From CAYLWN01 sp964387625 (GTDB lineage Bacteria; Patescibacteriota; Microgenomatia; UBA10105), in NCBI GenBank assembly GCA_964387625.1, contig CAYLWN010000001.1:75047-139046 (forward strand): a DNA stretch of 64,000 nucleotides. The letters run 5' to 3'. The notes beneath the pieces were generated by a model. That model was given only the letters and a program-made list of their open reading frames with translations. It did not search any database and was not told the origin of the DNA. The translations under genes were made by a program, and so were the position numbers. Of this stretch, positions 8,229-17,279 are shown piece after piece. Within the stretch, counting starts at the first letter, position 1. Each line of letters opens with the position of its first letter.

Positions 8229-9434
8229 CTATATCTTAGTTATAATTAAGGAGCCGCTAAATCCAGAAAAAAATTTTCTGTAATTTTTAATATTTTTAAA
8301 ATACTCATCAATTGCATATCTGGCACCAATGCATTGAACATGTCCATAATCCTCAAATAAAATTATTCCTCCCTTTGATAATCTGGGAAAAATTTTTTCG
8401 GTTACTAACTTAACTGCCCGATAAGAGTCACAATCGACATTTACAAACGAAAAGTGGTTAATTAATAATTTGTCAATCGTATCAAAAAAATCTCCTTTTA
8501 TTAAAGATACATTTTTGTATGAAGAAAACATTTTCTTGATACTTATAAAATTTACTTTATGTGTATTACTCCAAAATCTGTCAATACCTAGACGTTCATA
8601 AGGAAATTGTTTATATGTATCACATAAGAATATTTTTTTATTTATATTTAATCTGCGTACAATCTCACTAATTACTAATCCGGAATGACCTCGATATGTA
8701 CCAAATTCAGCGATTTCACCCTGAACATTTTTAGTTTGTATTAAAGCTTGGTATAAATCTAGTACGTCTTCTAAAGGACATTTAACCTCACATTTTGCTA
8801 AGCTATATCTATATATATCAAAAACAAGTTTATCATCGAAAACACTAGAAATATAATTTAATGAAGGTGGGTATTGGGTAGGTAGACTCACTTTATAAAT
8901 TAAATTACGATATTTTGTTTTTAAATTTGCTGTTAATATTTTTATCAATTTATATATTGATGAATTGTCATCATAACATAAAACGATATTATCAATTTGA
9001 TTTTTCTCTTTTTGATTAAATAACTTTTTTAAAATATATTTTGATAAATCAGATAATGAATTTGATTTTAATGATTGTGCACTAAGTCTTAAAAGTCTAA
9101 TTGATGCTTTATCTGATTTGGAGAATGTAGAATATAAATTTGTTATATTTTTACCAGGCCCTATTAAAATGGTAAGTTTATTTGATAAATATTTCTTTAT
9201 TTCTGATGAAATAAAAACCAGCCATTGCTGATAAGTAAAACTCGAATTCCATTGATTAATCTTATATTTATCACTCCACAAGTAGAAATATTTATTAGCA
9301 GTGTTTTTGATATAAGTGATCAAATGTGATTTAATAATTCTCCAATTTAGAAAATCATGTTTAAGTGAATAAATGTTAAATTTTGTTGCTGTTAATTTTA
9401 AATAAATTATATAATCGATAATATCAGTTAACAT
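8229..9434 (-). CDS. TylF/MycF-type methyltransferase with an unassigned N-terminal region
   Basis: The C-terminal half resembles the macrocin O-methyltransferase (TylF) family: EIAEFGTYRGHSGLVISEIV, FLCDTYKQFP, FVNVDCDSYRAVKLVTEKIF and GGIILFEDYGHVQCIGAR. These SAM- and metal-dependent enzymes methylate sugar hydroxyls. The first roughly 200 residues are extra compared with the family's usual 250 or so; they include a possible small domain (KLTILIGPGKNITNLY) that I do not recognise. The start is uncertain. ATG at 9434 has a GGAG 11 nt upstream, and an in-frame GTG at 9455 would add seven residues. It is the first gene of a minus-strand run that continues through the GT2 and methyltransferase genes. 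Confidence 0.72.
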   Translation of the reverse strand: MLTDIIDYIIYLKLTATKFNIYSLKHDFLNWRIIKSHLITYIKNTANKYFYLWSDKYKINQWNSSFTYQQWLVFISSEIKKYLSNKLTILIGPGKNITNLYSTFSKSDKASIRLLRLSAQSLKSNSLSDLSKYILKKLFNQKEKNQIDNIVLCYDDNSSIYKLIKILTANLKTKYRNLIYKVSLPTQYPPSLNYISSVFDDKLVFDIYRYSLAKCEVKCPLEDVLDLYQALIQTKNVQGEIAEFGTYRGHSGLVISEIVRRLNINKKIFLCDTYKQFPYERLGIDRFWSNTHKVNFISIKKMFSSYKNVSLIKGDFFDTIDKLLINHFSFVNVDCDSYRAVKLVTEKIFPRLSKGGIILFEDYGHVQCIGARYAIDEYFKNIKNYRKFFSGFSGSLIITKI

Positions 9435-9487
9435 AAAATAATTTTCTCCGGACACTTAAAAAAATTAAATTAGATAGACGTTATCTT

Positions 9488-10711
9488 ATGAAGAAAAAAA
9501 TAAAAAAGCAAATATTGATTATAGGTGGAGGATACTGTGGTTGTAGTATTGCCAGAATACTGTCAGACAGAGGATTTGAAGTCAAAATTTTTGAACAAAC
9601 AAGTCGGATCGGGGGCATGGCAATTTCATATTATAAAGAGGGCATGGTTTTTGAACTTGGGCCACATGTTATAGCAAATCATGCTTCCAATCAGCTTTCA
9701 ATGGAGTTTTTAAAAAAGTATATTAAACTAAATCCGACAGTAATTCATTCAGCAACTTACATTCAAAATAAATATTTAAATTATCCACCGCTTTATCAAG
9801 ATATTAAACACTTAAAACAAAACCACAAAATATTTAAAGAACTACTGAATTTACCAAGTAAGCCAGATATTAAAAATTTTGAAACTTACTTGATATCTAA
9901 AGTAGGGATATCTCTATATAAAATATACTTTAAAAGTTTCACCAAAAAATTCTGGAAAATAAATCCCAGATTATTGAGTCATAAATGGGCAAAACTAAGA
10001 CATCTAGGAAGCAGTTTATCTGAAAAACAAATGTATTTTAATAACAAATTCTGCAGCTATCCTAAATTGGATTTTAACGAATTATTTGTTAATTTATCAA
10101 AAAATATCAATATTTTATTCAATCATAAAATAACAAAAATTGATTTTAAAAATTCTACAATTGAGACATCAACGGGACAAAAATTTACAGGAGACCTGAT
10201 TATTAGTACTATTAGTATTGATGAATTATTACGATTTAGATTTAATAAATTAGCTTACCGTGGTTATAGTATCAAACCGGTAATAATCCACAAAAGTTAT
10301 TTTCATCCAATAGACAGTAAAACTCACAAGCATTTTGGAATTGTTTATTATCCTGAAAATAATTACACCCATACAAGAATTACGGAATATAAATCATACA
10401 ATCAAAAACACAATACACCGGCGTTTATAAATCGAACCTTAATAACTGTTGAAACACCCTCCAAAATTAAAAAGTATTATCCTATTATGAATGACGAAAA
10501 TGAAGATATATTTAAAAAAAATATTAGATTAATATCCGATTATAATCGAGTTGTTAGTTTAGGCAGATTAGGTCTGTATAAATACATGACACTAGACACC
10601 ACCACGGAACAAATATTTAGATTTTTAAAATATTTTGATAAGTGGACAGAAATTTCAAGTAGGGAAAGAGAAGCTGCTTATATGATTATTCGTGGAAGTT
10701 GGGATAATTAA
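9488..10711 (+). CDS. UDP-galactopyranose-mutase-like flavoprotein
   Basis: 407 residues. The N-terminal FAD-binding loop is ILIIGGGYCGCSIARIL (9-25), followed by EVKIFEQTSRIGGMA, the dinucleotide-binding GG doublet. FELGPHVIANH resembles the GPHIFHTN block of UDP-galactopyranose mutase. The C-terminal VVSLGRLGLYKYMTLDTT resembles the GRL-x-x-Y-x-Y-x-x-D block of that family. Such an enzyme would convert UDP-Galp to the furanose form in the cytoplasm. Other motifs are loose, so it could be another FAD-dependent isomerase or oxidoreductase of the protoporphyrinogen-oxidase-like group. It stands alone on the plus strand and its stop overlaps the stop of the convergent GT2 gene by 3 nt. Confidence 0.6.
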   Translation: MKKKIKKQILIIGGGYCGCSIARILSDRGFEVKIFEQTSRIGGMAISYYKEGMVFELGPHVIANHASNQLSMEFLKKYIKLNPTVIHSATYIQNKYLNYPPLYQDIKHLKQNHKIFKELLNLPSKPDIKNFETYLISKVGISLYKIYFKSFTKKFWKINPRLLSHKWAKLRHLGSSLSEKQMYFNNKFCSYPKLDFNELFVNLSKNINILFNHKITKIDFKNSTIETSTGQKFTGDLIISTISIDELLRFRFNKLAYRGYSIKPVIIHKSYFHPIDSKTHKHFGIVYYPENNYTHTRITEYKSYNQKHNTPAFINRTLITVETPSKIKKYYPIMNDENEDIFKKNIRLISDYNRVVSLGRLGLYKYMTLDTTTEQIFRFLKYFDKWTEISSREREAAYMIIRGSWDN

Positions 10712-12339
10712 ATAAATAAGATATGACTTCTAATAATTAAATAAGTTGAAGCCATATACTGATTGCATATTTTAGCTTGTTTTATAAGTTGTTGATAAAT
10801 ATAATTATAAACAGTATTTTTAATTTTTAAATATTCAGATAAATATATAGAATTAATGTAAAATTTATCTATAATTAACATTTTTTCAGAAGCAGAACGC
10901 AAATAATCAAAAAATCCTAATCTGCAATAATTTGACATATTAACGTTGGTAACAGTTTTATTTAGATATTTATAAGGAAAGGTGTCTCCTAATTTTAAAA
11001 GTAATTCTAGCATATTGTTAAATTTGACAGTATTATTTATTGATAAATTTTTAACTTTTAAATGCTTTGTTTGTATAAAAGCAGTATAAAAATTTAGATT
11101 AAGAATAGACTTTATAAAGTATTCTAAATCTAAGGACTGATCATGATATTTATTTGATACTGTTTTTGATTTTATATCATTTATTCCATAAATAACCGCC
11201 ACATTAGAATGTTTTAAAAATGTTTTAACTACTAAATGGCATGCTTTTTGATACATTTGATCATTTTGATCAAAGATAACACATATATCTCCGGATATTT
11301 TTCTTAGCGCAGCATTAATATAATCTATTATATTTTCTGATTGGCATTTTATAATAATCTGCTTAAGTTGAACATTATTTTTAATTATTTTTTTTATATT
11401 TTTTATATTTTTGACTTGAGTGATAACTATTAGTTCAATATTTGAATAATTTTGATTATTAATGCTTTGTAGACAGGTAATTAGATTATTGGTAATGTTT
11501 AATATGGGTAAAATAATTGAGATTACAGGTTTTTGGGGTAATGGGTTGTAAATATTTGCATACATTTGTTTTTCCCACAAGTGTAATCCCATATAAGCAC
11601 ATTGTTGGCTATTCTTTACAGATGGAGATGTTAATTTGTTATTCAATACTTTATTGATTATTTTTTCTTTTTCTTTAACCAATTTGTTTATATTTGAAAA
11701 TTGTTTACTTCCTGAATTAGCATGCCATCTATATCTTGCTACATAACCGGGAACATGTTTTATTTTAAATTTTTGTCCTATTCTTATCCACAGTTCAAAA
11801 TCCATGGCTTTTTTTATTTTTGGATTATAATATAAACCAACTTGTTCAAAATAACTTTTTTTGATAAATGCAGCTTGTTCGGGGATAACTAATTTTGAAC
11901 ATAGTAATTTCTGAAAACTATAGTCCGGAGGAATAAACTTATCAATAATTTTATTATTTTCATCAATAACGTATTCATCACCATATATCACTGCATAATT
12001 AGGATATTTAATAAAATTGTCATAAGCCCATTTGCAGGCTGAAGGGTTTAATAGATCATCGCTGTTTAAATTTAACTGAATTTCTCCCTTTGTGTGTTTT
12101 AATAAATTATTTAATGCAGCTGTATGACCTAGATGTTTTTGTTTAAAATAGCGGATTTTCCCGGGATACTTATTAGCATAATTTTGAATAATTTCTTGAC
12201 TTTTATCGGTTGACCCGTCATCGATAATTAAATGCTCAATGTTAGGATAATTTTGTTTAAGAACACTTTCAATACAGCCCCTGAGAAATTTTTCCATGTT
12301 AAAATTAGGAGTAATAATCGATATTAACGGGGGTGTCAT
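10708..12339 (-). CDS. Tandem GT2 glycosyltransferase with a degenerate second domain
   Basis: 543 residues. The first GT2 domain (about 1-260) has ISIITPNFNMEKFLRGCIES, IIDDGSTDKS and LNSDDLLNP, plus FELWIRIGQKFKIKHVPGYV, and is intact. A second GT2-like domain starts at 273 with ISIILPILNITNNLITCLQS. It has lost the DDGS motif (ITQVKN instead) and carries only FDQND where the metal motif should be, so it is probably non-catalytic and may bind acceptor or partner. The first domain is paralogous to the 7279-8214 protein. It lies 1 nt after the Wzt-like gene and so belongs to the ABC-exporter operon, probably building the exported glycan. Confidence 0.84.
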   Translation of the reverse strand: MTPPLISIITPNFNMEKFLRGCIESVLKQNYPNIEHLIIDDGSTDKSQEIIQNYANKYPGKIRYFKQKHLGHTAALNNLLKHTKGEIQLNLNSDDLLNPSACKWAYDNFIKYPNYAVIYGDEYVIDENNKIIDKFIPPDYSFQKLLCSKLVIPEQAAFIKKSYFEQVGLYYNPKIKKAMDFELWIRIGQKFKIKHVPGYVARYRWHANSGSKQFSNINKLVKEKEKIINKVLNNKLTSPSVKNSQQCAYMGLHLWEKQMYANIYNPLPQKPVISIILPILNITNNLITCLQSINNQNYSNIELIVITQVKNIKNIKKIIKNNVQLKQIIIKCQSENIIDYINAALRKISGDICVIFDQNDQMYQKACHLVVKTFLKHSNVAVIYGINDIKSKTVSNKYHDQSLDLEYFIKSILNLNFYTAFIQTKHLKVKNLSINNTVKFNNMLELLLKLGDTFPYKYLNKTVTNVNMSNYCRLGFFDYLRSASEKMLIIDKFYINSIYLSEYLKIKNTVYNYIYQQLIKQAKICNQYMASTYLIIRSHILFI

Positions 12340-12340
12340 G

Positions 12341-13105
12341 TTAATTATTGTCTAAATAAATTTTTATAATTTTTTCCGCATCTCCTTGTGCTACAATTCT
12401 TCCCTTTTTAATTAGATATACCTTCTTACACAATCTTTTGATGAAATCCATATTGTGACTTATAAAAATAATAGTTCTTTTTTTTTCACTACAAATTTCT
12501 TCCATTTTCTTAAGTGATGCTTCTTGAAATTTATTATCTCCAACGGCAAAAACTTCATCAACTAAAAGAATATCTGGCTCAAGTTGTATGGTGACTGAAA
12601 AAGCCAAACGGATATACATACCTGATGAGTAATATTTAACGGGAATATCAATAAATTTTTTTACTCCTGAAAAGTTAACAATTTCAGTAAATTGTTTATC
12701 GATTTTTACTTTGGGAATACCTAAAATAGCTCCTGCTAAATACACGTTTTCTCTACCCGTTAATTCTCCTCTAAACCCGGCACCAACTTCTAATAAGCTA
12801 CCTATTGTACCCCGAAGAATAATTTTTCCACTAGTTGGAGTAATAATATTTGCTAAGATTTTTAGTAAAGTAGATTTACCTGCTCCATTAGGCCCAATAA
12901 CACCGATAGTTTCACCTTGATAAATATTGAATGAAATATTTTTTAATGCCCAAAAATTTTCTTTTTGAGGAATAAATTGTACATTTCTAGTTATAACACT
13001 TCTTATAAATTTTTCCATCTCTTCACGAAGACTCAATTTTGGCTGAATTTTCGTCAAAACGTATTTTTTTGACAGTTTTAGACATTCAATAATAGGTTGA
13101 TTCAT
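12341..13105 (-). CDS. ABC transporter ATP-binding protein, Wzt/TagH-like
   Basis: 254 residues. Walker A GPNGAGKST is at 71-79. VGAGFRGELTGRENVYLAG follows the first half and is typical of polysaccharide exporters. The signature region is YSSGMYIRLAF, Walker B is ILLVDEVFAVGD and the switch region is IIFISHNMD. This nucleotide-binding subunit powers export of a lipid-linked polysaccharide together with the permease encoded just upstream (4-nt overlap). The protein ends soon after the NBD. It lacks the extra C-terminal carbohydrate-binding domain found in O9a-type Wzt proteins, so it resembles TagH/KpsT-like or short Wzt forms, in which no cap-recognition domain is present. Confidence 0.9.
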   Translation of the reverse strand: MNQPIIECLKLSKKYVLTKIQPKLSLREEMEKFIRSVITRNVQFIPQKENFWALKNISFNIYQGETIGVIGPNGAGKSTLLKILANIITPTSGKIILRGTIGSLLEVGAGFRGELTGRENVYLAGAILGIPKVKIDKQFTEIVNFSGVKKFIDIPVKYYSSGMYIRLAFSVTIQLEPDILLVDEVFAVGDNKFQEASLKKMEEICSEKKRTIIFISHNMDFIKRLCKKVYLIKKGRIVAQGDAEKIIKIYLDNN

Positions 13106-13914
13106 ACTATATCGCTAAAATATTTTTCTAATTTAATAAATATATAGATACCCACAACGAAAAATATTATTGAATATAATCCAATTAATAATAACCCTGG
13201 TATATCTATATTGAACGTATTTATTAATAGTGAATTTCTACTAACTTCTATGAGTCTTGTTAAGGGATTAAAATCAAAAATAGCTCTGTATTTACTTGGA
13301 ACAAAATTTATAGGATATAAAATTGGTGTAATTAATAAAAGAATTTGTAAAAAAAAGGGGATTATAAATTTTATATCCCGATAGATAAGATTTAATGCAG
13401 AAAAAGCTGAACCAATTCCAATTGATATTAAAACTGTTAAGAATAAAATGATAGGCATGATGACTATACCTGCTGGATTAAATGAGTATCGATAATAGAT
13501 TAATAATAAAATTAGCATTACTAAAGATATAAAAAAATCAACTATATTCACAAAAACTGAAGCAATTGGTAAGATAAGTTTAGGTAAATAAACTTTGGTG
13601 ATAATGTCTCGATTTGCAGATAAACATTCAGTTGCAGAAGTAACAGATTTAGAAAATAAGTTCCAATAAATTAATCCAGTATAAGTCAGTAGTGGATAGG
13701 GGATATTACTGACAGTTTTTGTCATTTCTCCAAAAACTATATTCAGTATGATCATTGTTAAAAAAGGTTGTAAAATTATCCAAAAAATTCCAATAAAAGT
13801 TTGTTTATAACGAATTTTTATATCACGCCATGCTAAAAAAAATATCAATTCACGATATTTCCAAAATGTAAATAGATTATAATTTATTGAATTGGGGGAT
13901 ATAACGATCTCCAT
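13102..13914 (-). CDS. ABC-2 type polysaccharide export permease, Wzm-like
   Basis: 270 residues. An N-terminal cytoplasmic segment with ELIFFLAWRDIKIRYKQTFI, the amphipathic helix typical of Wzm/TagG permeases, is followed by six hydrophobic segments. The FFLQILLLITPILYPINFVPSKYRAIFDFNPLTRLIEVSR region is a hallmark of this family. It should form a dimeric channel in the cytoplasmic membrane with the ATPase encoded downstream and move undecaprenyl-linked glycan outward. It starts 6 nt after the DegT aminotransferase gene upstream, so sugar synthesis and export are in one transcript. Confidence 0.9.
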   Translation of the reverse strand: MEIVISPNSINYNLFTFWKYRELIFFLAWRDIKIRYKQTFIGIFWIILQPFLTMIILNIVFGEMTKTVSNIPYPLLTYTGLIYWNLFSKSVTSATECLSANRDIITKVYLPKLILPIASVFVNIVDFFISLVMLILLLIYYRYSFNPAGIVIMPIILFLTVLISIGIGSAFSALNLIYRDIKFIIPFFLQILLLITPILYPINFVPSKYRAIFDFNPLTRLIEVSRNSLLINTFNIDIPGLLLIGLYSIIFFVVGIYIFIKLEKYFSDIV

Positions 13915-13920
13915 ACAAAA

Positions 13921-15117
13921 TTATTTTTTATAGAAGCTTACGATTTTTAAAACAGCATTGATTACGTCAATAATATCTTTATTTGTCATGGCAGGGGATA
14001 AAGGGAGAGATATTGATCTACTGCCTACAAATTCTGCATTAGGAAAGTCACCTAATTTATATTTATAAGTTTCCCTGTAGTATTTATGTAAGTGCAGTGG
14101 CGTAAAGTGTACTCCACTGCCGATTCCCTCTTTACTTAATGCATTGATAAATGTATCTCTGGAAATTTTCAATTTCTCAATTTTTAGTAAAATTGCATAT
14201 AAATGTCTGGCGTGTGTTGTGTTATTTTCTTCCGGGGCAGGCAATATAAGTTCCGGCACATCCTTGAAAGCCTTATTATATATATCCCAATACTTTTGTC
14301 TGATTTTAAAATTTTGTTTAACTTGAGCTAATTGATGAATGCCCAATGATGCTACTAAGTCCATCATATTATATTTATATCCGGGATAAAGTGTTTCATA
14401 AGGAGAATATCCATCTTTGGAATATCTTTTCCAAGCATCTTTTGATATACCATGTAAACTTCTGATGCGAGCTTCCTGCGCCCAAATGGAGTTATTTGTG
14501 GTTAACATACCGCCTTCACCAGTCATGATATTTTTGGTGACGTAAAATGAAAAAGCTGTGAAATCAGATATAGTGCCAATCTTTTTACTTCTATATATGC
14601 TTTCAGCTGCATGTGCAGCATCTTCTATAACAAAAAGCTGATACTTTTTGGCAATTTGAGAAATTTTATCCATTTGACAAGGTCTGCCGTGTAAATGAAC
14701 AGGAATTATAGCTTTGGTTTTTTTAGTAATTTTTTTCTCAATTTGTTTATAATCGATATTCCAGGAATTTATATCAATATCGACAAAAACAGGTTTTGCC
14801 TGATGATGGACAATGACGTTAGCAGTTGATGCAAATGTAAGAGGTGTGGTAATAACCTCATCGCCTTCCTTTATACCCAACACATCTAAAGCTAAATGCA
14901 GTCCTGCAGTACAGGAATTTAGAGCAACGGCATATTTGCAGCCAATAAATTTTTTAAAATTATCTTCAAATATTTTTGTTTTTGGACCGGTTCCTAACCA
15001 ACCGGATTTAAGAGTTTTTACAACTTCATTAATTTCTTTATTGGTTATTTTTGGTTTTCCAAAAACCAGGAAATTTTTTCTTACAGATTTTCCGCCTGCT
15101 ATTGCTGGTTGAATCAT
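13921..15117 (-). CDS. DegT/DnrJ/EryC1/StrS sugar aminotransferase
   Basis: 398 residues. The PLP lysine is Lys195 in FSFYVTKNIMTGEGGM, and the acidic PLP-ring motif is VIEDAAHAAES (163-173). The start (AIAGGKSVRKNFLVFGKPKI) and the stretches GWLGTGPKTKIFE and PVHLHGRPCQM are typical of ArnB/PglE-like 4-aminotransferases acting on UDP-4-keto sugars. It heads the minus-strand operon that continues into the Wzm/Wzt exporter and the tandem GT2 gene, so it probably makes an amino sugar of the exported glycan. Its start codon lies 7 nt after a good extended -10 box, so translation from a leaderless mRNA is likely. The substrate is not determinable. Confidence 0.88.
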   Translation of the reverse strand: MIQPAIAGGKSVRKNFLVFGKPKITNKEINEVVKTLKSGWLGTGPKTKIFEDNFKKFIGCKYAVALNSCTAGLHLALDVLGIKEGDEVITTPLTFASTANVIVHHQAKPVFVDIDINSWNIDYKQIEKKITKKTKAIIPVHLHGRPCQMDKISQIAKKYQLFVIEDAAHAAESIYRSKKIGTISDFTAFSFYVTKNIMTGEGGMLTTNNSIWAQEARIRSLHGISKDAWKRYSKDGYSPYETLYPGYKYNMMDLVASLGIHQLAQVKQNFKIRQKYWDIYNKAFKDVPELILPAPEENNTTHARHLYAILLKIEKLKISRDTFINALSKEGIGSGVHFTPLHLHKYYRETYKYKLGDFPNAEFVGSRSISLPLSPAMTNKDIIDVINAVLKIVSFYKK

Positions 15118-15124
15118 ATGACGA

Positions 15125-15153
15125 AGTATAACATGTTAAGAAAGTAATTTAAA
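15125..15153 (-). promoter_or_regulatory. Leaderless-type promoter of the 15117 aminotransferase operon
   Basis: On the minus strand an extended -10 box TGTTATACT spans 15133-15125, with a -35-like TTTAAA at 15153-15148 (17-nt spacer). Only 7 nt separate the -10 from the ATG at 15117, so transcription should begin at or next to the start codon. It is back-to-back with the promoter of the 15179 gene. Confidence 0.55.
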
Positions 15154-15163
15154 AAAATATTAT

Positions 15164-15172
15164 TGGTATAAT
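15164..15172 (+). promoter_or_regulatory. Extended -10 promoter, leaderless type, for the 15179 gene
   Basis: TGGTATAAT is a perfect extended -10 element. Its last base is followed by only 6 nt before the ATG at 15179, so the expected transcription start falls on the start codon. There is no -35 match, which is usual for extended -10 promoters. It shares a 61-bp intergenic region with the divergent promoter at 15125-15153. Confidence 0.6.
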
Positions 15173-15178
15173 AAGACG

Positions 15179-17236
15179 ATGAAAAAAATTATCAATAAAA
15201 ATTTTAAAACATTATTACCTGTTATAAACGCAATACTAATAGGTTTACAGTGGATGATTGCGGCTTTTCTGATAGTTGGTTTACATCCCAGACCCAGACA
15301 GTTGGATTTGTTAACTGATTTAGGCAAGTACTGGTATAGACCGGAATATGATTTATTAATTTATATATGCGGTTGTTTTGTTGTTTTATTGTTAATTTTT
15401 ATTTTTACCCGGATAGAGCAAAAACTGCATTTTACGTACAGTTTATTATCATGTGTAATACAATTAATACTAGTTGTGTTTTTTAAAAATTTTATTTTAG
15501 ACTTCTGGAAACAACCTGTTAATTATAACTTAAAAGTTCTGCTGACCATGATCTGGGCATTTATCTTAGTTTTTCCAAGTATGTTAGCTGTATATTTTTC
15601 CGTGAAAAATACCAGATGGAAATTTCCATTCAGCTCGAGACTAAATATGAATCTTATTGACCTGATTTTTCCGCTACTTATCATATTATTAATTTATATT
15701 CCGGATATGAAAAACCTGTCTGGAAAAATATATTTAAATGATCAATTTTTACATTGGAATTCATTTGCAATCAGACCGGCATTAGGTTTTAGACACGGTT
15801 TGACGTTGGGTAAAGAGATGTTTGTTCAGTACGGTTTGGGATGGCCGGTTGTTATGTCTCTTCTAAATCCTCCCGATTTGACATATAGCAGCATGATCCA
15901 TGTCGGAATTATTTATGCAGGAATTTATTATATTGGATTATATATTTTATTGCGTTTATTAACCAGGGATATATTTTGGTCTATCACAGGCACATGTTTG
16001 ACGCTTTTGTTTCAATTTTTTACCCGAAATTTTCCTTTACCTTTTTTTTGGGAAACTCCTTCTTCAACAATTCTTAGAATGCCGTTTGACGTTTGGTTTT
16101 TTAGCGCTGTTGTTTTGGCAATAAATTCAGGATTTACGTTTTGGAAAATTGTAGCAGCTATTTTTACCGGTTTAGCAATTTTATTTGAATTTGATACGGG
16201 AATTTATCTGGCATTTACCTTTGGTTTTTATTTGGTTGTTCCCATAATCAACGCAGTTATAAATAAAAAATATCAAACAGTTAAAAAAGAAATTTATATT
16301 TCTTTATTATGTATTTTTACAGTTTGCATAATTTTATTTGGTAGCATGGCATTTGTTGTAAAAGTTTCGGTATTAGATATTAAATATTGGTCGGTACTGA
16401 TTGAAGGAATTAAGGAGTACGGTGGGGGTATTACTAGTTTACCTCTTGCCACTCTCAGATCGAACAGCTCTTTAATTGTGTTTGAGTTAATTATTGGTAT
16501 GTATTTATTCGTGGTAGGTAATTGGTTGATAAAATTTTTGAATAAAAAATCGCATTCAGAAGATATGTTCGTAGCAGGATTAGGTTTTTATGGTTTGGTA
16601 ATGCTTTTAATCTTTATTGGCAGATCACATATATTAAATTTAATGTATCCAACTGTGCCGTTTTGGATTTTATTTACCTGGGTAGTAGTAAAGATTTATA
16701 AGTTAATGTCTGTTCACTACAAGCAAATACAATCATATATACCAGCAATATCAGTTATAACTGTAGGAATACTATTATTGACTAATCCGGCTTATCAAAA
16801 TTACTCCAATATATTAAACTCGTATTTTAAAGGAAGTGATAAAAATGAAATATGCTTGTTTCAAGATCATAATGATGTTTGCGGATTGCCGGAAACAGAA
16901 AGAAAAACAGCCATTGATTTTACAGATATTACTACGAAAATGAAAACATGGCAATCACAAGGAAAAACAGTAGCAGTTTTTGATGACTATGATACAAGAT
17001 ATTATCTTGCTATTAATAGTTATCCTAAGTTTAGGTACACGCCATATGATATTTTTACTAAAAAACAACTGGAATATATTAGTCAACAAATTATTAATAA
17101 ACAACCAGATTATATTCTGATCAGAAAAGACGCTCCAAAAAATGATATTATGACAGAAACACAGGGATTAATAAATAGTTATTATCAGCAGGAGAAAGAC
17201 TTGAGTATTTTCAATGTTTGGCAAAAGAATAATTAG
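15179..17236 (+). CDS. Large polytopic membrane protein, GT-C-like
   Basis: 685 residues with about 14 hydrophobic segments. After five N-terminal helices comes an outward loop NDQFLHWNSFAIRPALGFRH and then QYGLGWPVVMSLL. This order (an acidic residue shortly after a helix, then an aromatic/Pro-rich loop) is typical of GT-C glycosyltransferases that use polyprenyl-phosphate sugars on the outer face of the membrane. The last 120 or so residues after the final helix are soluble and include VAVFDDYDTRYYLAI. I do not recognise a named family. It opens a plus-strand run of four membrane proteins followed by CDP-sugar genes. Transcription probably starts at the ATG itself. Confidence 0.6.
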   Translation: MKKIINKNFKTLLPVINAILIGLQWMIAAFLIVGLHPRPRQLDLLTDLGKYWYRPEYDLLIYICGCFVVLLLIFIFTRIEQKLHFTYSLLSCVIQLILVVFFKNFILDFWKQPVNYNLKVLLTMIWAFILVFPSMLAVYFSVKNTRWKFPFSSRLNMNLIDLIFPLLIILLIYIPDMKNLSGKIYLNDQFLHWNSFAIRPALGFRHGLTLGKEMFVQYGLGWPVVMSLLNPPDLTYSSMIHVGIIYAGIYYIGLYILLRLLTRDIFWSITGTCLTLLFQFFTRNFPLPFFWETPSSTILRMPFDVWFFSAVVLAINSGFTFWKIVAAIFTGLAILFEFDTGIYLAFTFGFYLVVPIINAVINKKYQTVKKEIYISLLCIFTVCIILFGSMAFVVKVSVLDIKYWSVLIEGIKEYGGGITSLPLATLRSNSSLIVFELIIGMYLFVVGNWLIKFLNKKSHSEDMFVAGLGFYGLVMLLIFIGRSHILNLMYPTVPFWILFTWVVVKIYKLMSVHYKQIQSYIPAISVITVGILLLTNPAYQNYSNILNSYFKGSDKNEICLFQDHNDVCGLPETERKTAIDFTDITTKMKTWQSQGKTVAVFDDYDTRYYLAINSYPKFRYTPYDIFTKKQLEYISQQIINKQPDYILIRKDAPKNDIMTETQGLINSYYQQEKDLSIFNVWQKNN

Positions 17237-17239
17237 CAG

Positions 17240-17268
17240 TTAACGCGAATAAGAGTGGTAGTGATAAT
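17240..17268 (+). promoter_or_regulatory. Possible promoter upstream of the 17280 gene
   Basis: TTAACG (17240-17245) and GATAAT (17263-17268) are separated by 17 nt. Both differ modestly from consensus. The -10 lies 11 nt from the ATG at 17280, so any leader would be only a few bases. The gene could also be read through from 15179. Confidence 0.3.
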
Positions 17269-17279
17269 CTCATCATCTT

